A DNA stretch of 64,000 nucleotides from Oerskovia turbata (GTDB lineage: Bacteria > Actinomycetota > Actinomycetes > Actinomycetales > Cellulomonadaceae). The stretch's first letter is position 1; the number at the start of each line of letters is the position of its first letter. The stretch is from assembly GCF_000718325.1 (NCBI RefSeq), contig NZ_JOFV01000007.1:1-64000 (forward strand), given 5' to 3'. Positions 60,179 through 64,000 of the stretch are shown in pieces. The position numbers and the translations under genes were made by a program. A model generated the notes under the pieces. It was not told where the DNA came from. It ran no database searches and worked only from the letters and a program-made list of their open reading frames with translations.

Positions 60179-60505
60179 ATGCCTCTGGGCATCGTCCTGG
60201 TCATCGTCTCCCAGCACGGCACGAGCCCGCGCCGCCGAACACGGACGACCCTGGCCGCTGCCTGCGACGGCGACGGCGAACTCGTCCGGCGGTGCGCCTC
60301 GAGCGGGCGGTCGATGCTGGCGAAGATCGACCCGTACGGAGATCTCGTGCTGACGTCGTCGGAGATGAAGCGGCTGATCGACGAGCTAGGTTCGTTGGAC
60401 GCGGGACCGCACGGGGCCGCACGTCGCATCATCGACGAGACCCTCGAGCTCGCGTCGCGCTGTGCGGTGGATCCGGCGACGGAGGTGCACTTCGTGGGTG
60501 ACTAG
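60179..60505 (+). CDS. Conserved hypothetical protein of actinobacterial type
   Basis: 108 residues. LAAACDGDGELVRRCASSGRSMLAKIDPYGDLVLTSSEMKRLIDELGSLD and an end VEVHFVGD-like block recur in many actinobacterial proteins with no known role. CAGGAT (60166-60171) precedes the ATG by 7 bases, suggesting leaderless expression; an in-frame ATG at 60170 is less likely as it overlaps that box. Confidence 0.65.
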   Translation: MPLGIVLVIVSQHGTSPRRRTRTTLAAACDGDGELVRRCASSGRSMLAKIDPYGDLVLTSSEMKRLIDELGSLDAGPHGAARRIIDETLELASRCAVDPATEVHFVGD

Positions 60506-60559
60506 CGCGCAGCCGCTCGGGCGGTGGCCGTCCCTGGCCCCTCTCGCACCGTTCCGAGC

Positions 60560-60587
60560 GACGCCGATAATGTACATTATGTCATTA
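60560..60587 (+). other. dif-like XerC/XerD recombination site
   Basis: Left arm GACGCCGATAA (60560-60570), centre TGTACA (60571-60576), right arm TTATGTCATTA (60577-60587). The 28-bp arm-6-arm layout and the ATAA/TTATGT inner arms agree with the E. coli dif site (19 of 28 positions) and with the XerD arm TTATGT seen in most bacteria. It is an AT-rich island in GC-rich non-coding DNA, 724 bp before a XerD-like gene. Confidence 0.6.
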
Positions 60588-60779
60588 CGACGTTCGGAGC
60601 CCGCTCCTCTCGACCGCGGACGGCCCGTCGGAAGTGGCTGATCTCGCGCAGGTTCGCAGCCGTCACAGCACCCCGGGGCCGCCCTGGCCTCGCCGGCGCT
60701 GCATCACCCAGGCTGGTCGCAGACTCCCTGCATCACAGGGGCGTCAACCTGGAGCGCCCGCCGAGACCTGGAGGCGAGA

Positions 60780-61109
60780 ATGAGCTCAGGACCGTTCATG
60801 GGCACGCATCCCGCACAACCCGCAGGAACCTTCCGTTCGCCCAGACGCCCTGTGCGCCGCTCTGGCGAATCGGCCGTCGGCCGTGCGGCACGTGGCATGC
60901 TCGTGGTGACGTTCCTGGCGGCCGTGCTCTCCGTCGCAGCACTGACGGTCGTCCTCACGGCGGTCGTCGCTGTCGTCACGGCACCGTGGTGGGCGTACCG
61001 CTTGTGGTTGGCGCCGCTTCGCGACCGGTCCCCCTCCAAGGCCCGCGCCCCGCTGTCCGCCATGACAGGGCGAGCCGAGCAGCGAGCCGTCGCGGCGCCG
61101 TCGGGCTGA
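60780..61109 (+). CDS. Small membrane protein
   Basis: 109 residues with one or two helices (GMLVVTFLAAVLSVAALTVVLTAVVAVVTAPWWAYRLW) between a basic start and a basic tail. The ATG follows GGAGG. No family is recognised. A copy of the dispersed 14-mer repeat (61093-61106) codes for its last residues. Confidence 0.6.
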   Translation: MSSGPFMGTHPAQPAGTFRSPRRPVRRSGESAVGRAARGMLVVTFLAAVLSVAALTVVLTAVVAVVTAPWWAYRLWLAPLRDRSPSKARAPLSAMTGRAEQRAVAAPSG

Positions 61110-61310
61110 AGACACGCGGCGCGATCTCTGTCGCGATGCCACTGCACCGAGGTAGGCTTCATCAATTGGGGCATACACGACAAACCATTGTGTTTAGCAC
61201 AACACCGTGGTGAGACAGTCGGAACTCGACCCTCGACCTCTCGCGGTCCTGTCAGTGGCGCCCCCTATGCTCCGGATGTCCGGTCTCGTCCCGTCCTCAG
61301 GAGCTGTTCG

Positions 61311-62456
61311 GTGGTCGCCCCTCCCCGCCTACGCCGCGTCACGGTCGCCGAGGCGGTCTCCACGTACCTCGCCTCCGTCTCGGCGGAGACGCTCCGTGGG
61401 GTCCTCTCCCCCACGACCCAGCGCAACTACGAACGCGACCTGCGGGAGTTCTCCTCCCTCGCGGGCCCCGAGACCGTCCTCGACGACATCACCGGTGCCG
61501 ACATCGACGACTTCCTCCTGCGCTACCAGATCACCCCGGACGGGCGATACACCGACCCGCGCACCAAGCCCGACGGCCCGGGCCGCTCGGCCGCGACCGT
61601 CAACAGGTTCCGCCAGTCGATCTCCCGGTTCTTCACGCACGCGGCCCGCGACGGATGGGTCCAGGCCGACCCGATGCAGTGGGCCGCTCCCCCAGCCCGG
61701 CTCCGCGGTGGCCTGCGCGTCGCCCGCACGGCACTGTCGGCGACAGCCGCACAGGCGCTCCTCGTGACCGCGAGCACCACACCGCGCCCGGCCGGCACCT
61801 CGACGTCGACCGCGACGAGCGGCGCCGGGCGCCCTCGCCCCGACCACGACCTCGCCGTGCGGGATCGGCTCATCATCGCGCTCCTGCTGATCCTCGGCCC
61901 ACGGGTCTCGGAGGTCGCCCGCGCGGACGTCGACGACTTCGTCCGCGAACCCGACCAGACCCGCTGGCGCATCAAGGGCAAGGGCGGCACGGTGCGCACC
62001 GTCAGCCTGTCCGAGCCTCTCGCACGGGCGCTCGACGAGTACGTCGCTGCGCTCCGACCCTCGCTCCTGGCGCGCAGGCCGGGCGACGCCGACGCCGCCC
62101 GGGCCCTCCTGCTCACCTGGCGGGGCCGACGCATCGACGCCCAGGCGATCCGCGCGCTGCTCAACCGGTGCGTCGCCCGAATGCCCGAGGAGTACCGGCG
62201 GGCGGCAACGCCCCACGCCCTGCGGCACACGACCGCCACGCTCCTCGTCGCGCAGGGCTGGGACGTGAAGGTCATCGCCGAGCTCCTGGGACACGCGTCG
62301 ATCGCCACGACCGGCGTCTACCTCGACCGGATCGAGGGCGAGCTCGCGGCCGCGATCCGCTCCCACCCCCTGTCGACCGGGCTGCCCGCGGAGATGGGCA
62401 GCGAAGGACTCCCCGAAACGGACAGAGACGAAGAAAACGCCGCCGCCAGGGGCTGA
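61311..62456 (+). CDS. XerC/XerD-like tyrosine recombinase
   Basis: 381 residues. A SAM-like core-binding part (TYLASVSAETLRGVLSPTTQRNYERDLREF) and a catalytic domain with Arg198 (LGPRVSE), Lys at about 224 (IKGKGGTVRTV), His302-x2-Arg305 (HALRHTTA), His328 (GHAS) and Tyr337 (GVYLD) are complete. A 45-residue proline/serine/threonine insert precedes the catalytic arginine. GTG 61311 follows AGGAG. An inverted repeat TTGTG-N5-CACAA lies at 61188-61202. Whether it is the housekeeping XerD or an element's own enzyme is open. Confidence 0.88.
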   Translation: MVAPPRLRRVTVAEAVSTYLASVSAETLRGVLSPTTQRNYERDLREFSSLAGPETVLDDITGADIDDFLLRYQITPDGRYTDPRTKPDGPGRSAATVNRFRQSISRFFTHAARDGWVQADPMQWAAPPARLRGGLRVARTALSATAAQALLVTASTTPRPAGTSTSTATSGAGRPRPDHDLAVRDRLIIALLLILGPRVSEVARADVDDFVREPDQTRWRIKGKGGTVRTVSLSEPLARALDEYVAALRPSLLARRPGDADAARALLLTWRGRRIDAQAIRALLNRCVARMPEEYRRAATPHALRHTTATLLVAQGWDVKVIAELLGHASIATTGVYLDRIEGELAAAIRSHPLSTGLPAEMGSEGLPETDRDEENAAARG

Positions 62457-62537
62457 CGCGGAGACGTGGTGGCCACAACGGGCAAAGTCACCCCATTTCT
62501 CCGGGTGCGCGCGGCGACCTGAGGCTACGGTGAGCAG

Positions 62538-63791
62538 GTGCGCCCCTCGAAGACCTCCCCCGTCCAGCTCGCCCGAACGGTGATGGCCCGCGCAGCAGTG
62601 CTCGCGGTCGCGGTCCCCGTCACCGTCGCGACCGGGCTGGTGATCGCCGACGCCCTCCGCAAGCGACGCGTCACCGACCCCAGCAAGTTCCCCCGCTCCG
62701 CCCCCGCCGAGGCGAGCATCGGTGAGACGACGACCACGATCTTCACCTACGGTGACGACCTCTACCGCGAGATGCTCGCGGCGATCCGCGGAGCCGAGCG
62801 GCGCATCATGCTCGAGACGTACATCTGGAAGGGTGACGACCTCGGCAAGGAGTTCAAGGACGCGCTCGTCGAGGCGACCGAGCGCGGTGTCGAGGTCTTC
62901 GTGATCTACGACGGCTTCGCGAACCTCGTCGTCCCGCGCGAGTTCCTGACGTTCCCCGAACCGATCCACGTGATCCGCTACCCGGTCTTCCGCCCAGGCG
63001 TCCTGGTGCTCAACGTCCGCAAGTCGGGCCGTGACCACCGCAAGATCCTCGTGGTCGACGACGAGATCGGGTTCGTCGGGGGGTACAACATCGGCGCGAT
63101 GTACGCGACGCAGTGGCGAGACACCCACATCCGTCTCTCCGGGCCGTCCACCTGGGAGCTGCGCAACGCGTTCGTCGACTTCTGGAACTCGAACCGCAAG
63201 CCGGGGCAGCCGCTCCTCGAGGACCCGGGGTCACGCCTGTGGCTGCCCGAGCTCCGCGCGGCCCGCAACGCCCCCGCCCAGCTCGTCTTCCCGATCCGCG
63301 GCATCTACCTGGACGCGATCGACCGTGCGTCGGACCACATCTACATCACGCAGGCCTACTTCATCCCCGACCGCGAGATCCTCGACGCGCTGCTCATGGC
63401 AGCCCAGCGCGGTGTTGACGTCCGGGTCCTGGTCCCCGAGCGTTCCAACCACGTCGTGGCGGACTGGCTCTCCAAGGGCCTGTACACGACCCTGCTGCGT
63501 GGCGGTGTGACCATCTGGCTGTACAAGGACGCCATGGTCCACGCGAAGACGGCGACGATCGACGGTCGGTGGACCACGATCGGCACGGCCAACATCGACC
63601 GTCTCAGCCTGACCGGGAACTACGAGGTCAACCTCGAGATCGTCGACGCCGGCATCGCGGCGCAGATGGAGAAGGTCTACGACGTCGACCTCAGCAACTG
63701 CCGCGAGCTCACGCTCGAGGAATGGTCCGGACGGTCGCTCGCGGCGAAGCTCGGCGAGGTCGCGCTCGCGCCGCTGCGGCCGCTGCTGTAG
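62538..63791 (+). CDS. Cardiolipin synthase/phospholipase D-like protein
   Basis: 417 residues: one N-terminal membrane helix (MARAAVLAVAVPVTVATGLVIA), then two HKD motifs, HRKILVVDDEIGFVGGYNIG and HAKTATIDGRWTTIGTANID. These make the phosphatidyl-enzyme intermediate of cardiolipin synthases. The N-terminal single helix, rather than two, departs from bacterial ClsA. TACGGT (62526-62531) 6 bases before GTG suggests a leaderless mRNA. Confidence 0.88.
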   Translation: MRPSKTSPVQLARTVMARAAVLAVAVPVTVATGLVIADALRKRRVTDPSKFPRSAPAEASIGETTTTIFTYGDDLYREMLAAIRGAERRIMLETYIWKGDDLGKEFKDALVEATERGVEVFVIYDGFANLVVPREFLTFPEPIHVIRYPVFRPGVLVLNVRKSGRDHRKILVVDDEIGFVGGYNIGAMYATQWRDTHIRLSGPSTWELRNAFVDFWNSNRKPGQPLLEDPGSRLWLPELRAARNAPAQLVFPIRGIYLDAIDRASDHIYITQAYFIPDREILDALLMAAQRGVDVRVLVPERSNHVVADWLSKGLYTTLLRGGVTIWLYKDAMVHAKTATIDGRWTTIGTANIDRLSLTGNYEVNLEIVDAGIAAQMEKVYDVDLSNCRELTLEEWSGRSLAAKLGEVALAPLRPLL

Positions 63792-63808
63792 GCCGACCCC
63801 CGCGGCGC

Positions 63809-63964
63809 CTAGTCCCGCGTGGCGTCCGCGACCTCTTCCTCGGGGCGCGGGGGGACGGTCTCGTCGACCTCGAGGGTGGGCACCTCGTCGAACTCGGGGT
63901 GCTCGCGCAAGATCGCGTCGGCGACCACCTCTGGGTCGCGGTGCGGGACGGGCTCGTGGGTCAT
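63809..63964 (-). CDS. Small acidic hypothetical protein
   Basis: 51 residues, MTHEPVPHRDPEVVADAILR, then EHPEFDEVPTLEVDETVPPR and PEEEVADATRD. The ATG complement is at 63962-63964, with GAGGAG 6 bases upstream, and the frame ends at TAG (63809-63811). It is strongly acidic with no membrane segment. It converges with the phospholipase D-like gene, 18 bp away. Function unknown. Confidence 0.6.
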   Translation of the reverse strand: MTHEPVPHRDPEVVADAILREHPEFDEVPTLEVDETVPPRPEEEVADATRD

Positions 63965-64000
63965 GGTCTGCTCCTCGCTTCTCGGGGTGACGTCGAGGTG

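Noticed and set aside
59185..60501. A 438-residue protein across the DUF1801 gene
   Set aside because: It overlaps the DUF1801 and following genes in another frame and shows no domain.

Overview
The sequence is a high-GC actinobacterial chromosome segment. RbpA, PafB/PafC, HelY, TatA/TatC, ANTAR regulators and an unusually large share of apparently leaderless genes all point to Actinomycetes. Gene content and composition suggest Micrococcales (Cellulomonas/Promicromonospora-like), but the genus is an inference. There are no rRNA genes, no canonical tRNA and no CRISPR array.

Region 1 (1-5.5 kb) is an arsenic-resistance island: a partial thioredoxin reductase, a DUF2180 protein, arsA, arsD, an MFS exporter, an ArsO-like flavoprotein and arsR, with three operator-like palindromes. 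No arsB/acr3 pump or arsC is visible. Region 2 (5.7-16 kb) holds a PEP-synthase-like phosphotransferase divergent from two regulator-like genes, Dps, a UvrA paralogue, an MmpL transporter, a kynureninase remnant, a FabF-like synthase and a RibD/DHFR-fold protein. Region 3 (16-25 kb) is housekeeping and transport: YidC with a small membrane partner, HrpB helicase, a second DHFR-fold protein, MgtE, SulP and a GAP-family protein.

Region 4 (25.2-31.9 kb) starts with a roughly 300-nt non-coding stretch that folds into several helices and ends in a tRNA-like T-arm and acceptor. It sits immediately upstream of an HNH nuclease gene. Two convergent ANTAR regulators, a CBS protein, an SDR and a GMC oxidoreductase follow. 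Between the GMC gene and a convergent EEP-family gene lie three perfect LexA-type palindromes spaced exactly 44 bp apart. Region 5 (32-38.3 kb) has a Sua5-type protein, UDP-glucose pyrophosphorylase, a YigZ protein, a Fic protein with a perfect inverted repeat upstream, and a degenerate tyrosine recombinase bracketed with a VOC gene by a 17-bp direct repeat.

Region 6 (38.4-55.7 kb) has the MoxR-DUF58-DUF4129-DUF3866 operon on the minus strand. It is divergent from the conserved actinobacterial run pafB-pafC-(membrane protein)-tatA-tatC-lipid kinase-helY. Then come an amidohydrolase, lnt and rbpA. Region 7 (56-64 kb) is accessory: a second Fic gene with its own perfect inverted repeat, a phage-type integrase, small DUF proteins, a dif-like XerC/D site at 60560-60587, a XerD-like recombinase, a phospholipase-D-type synthase and a 51-residue gene. 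The dif-like site and neighbouring recombinases suggest this end lies near the replication terminus.
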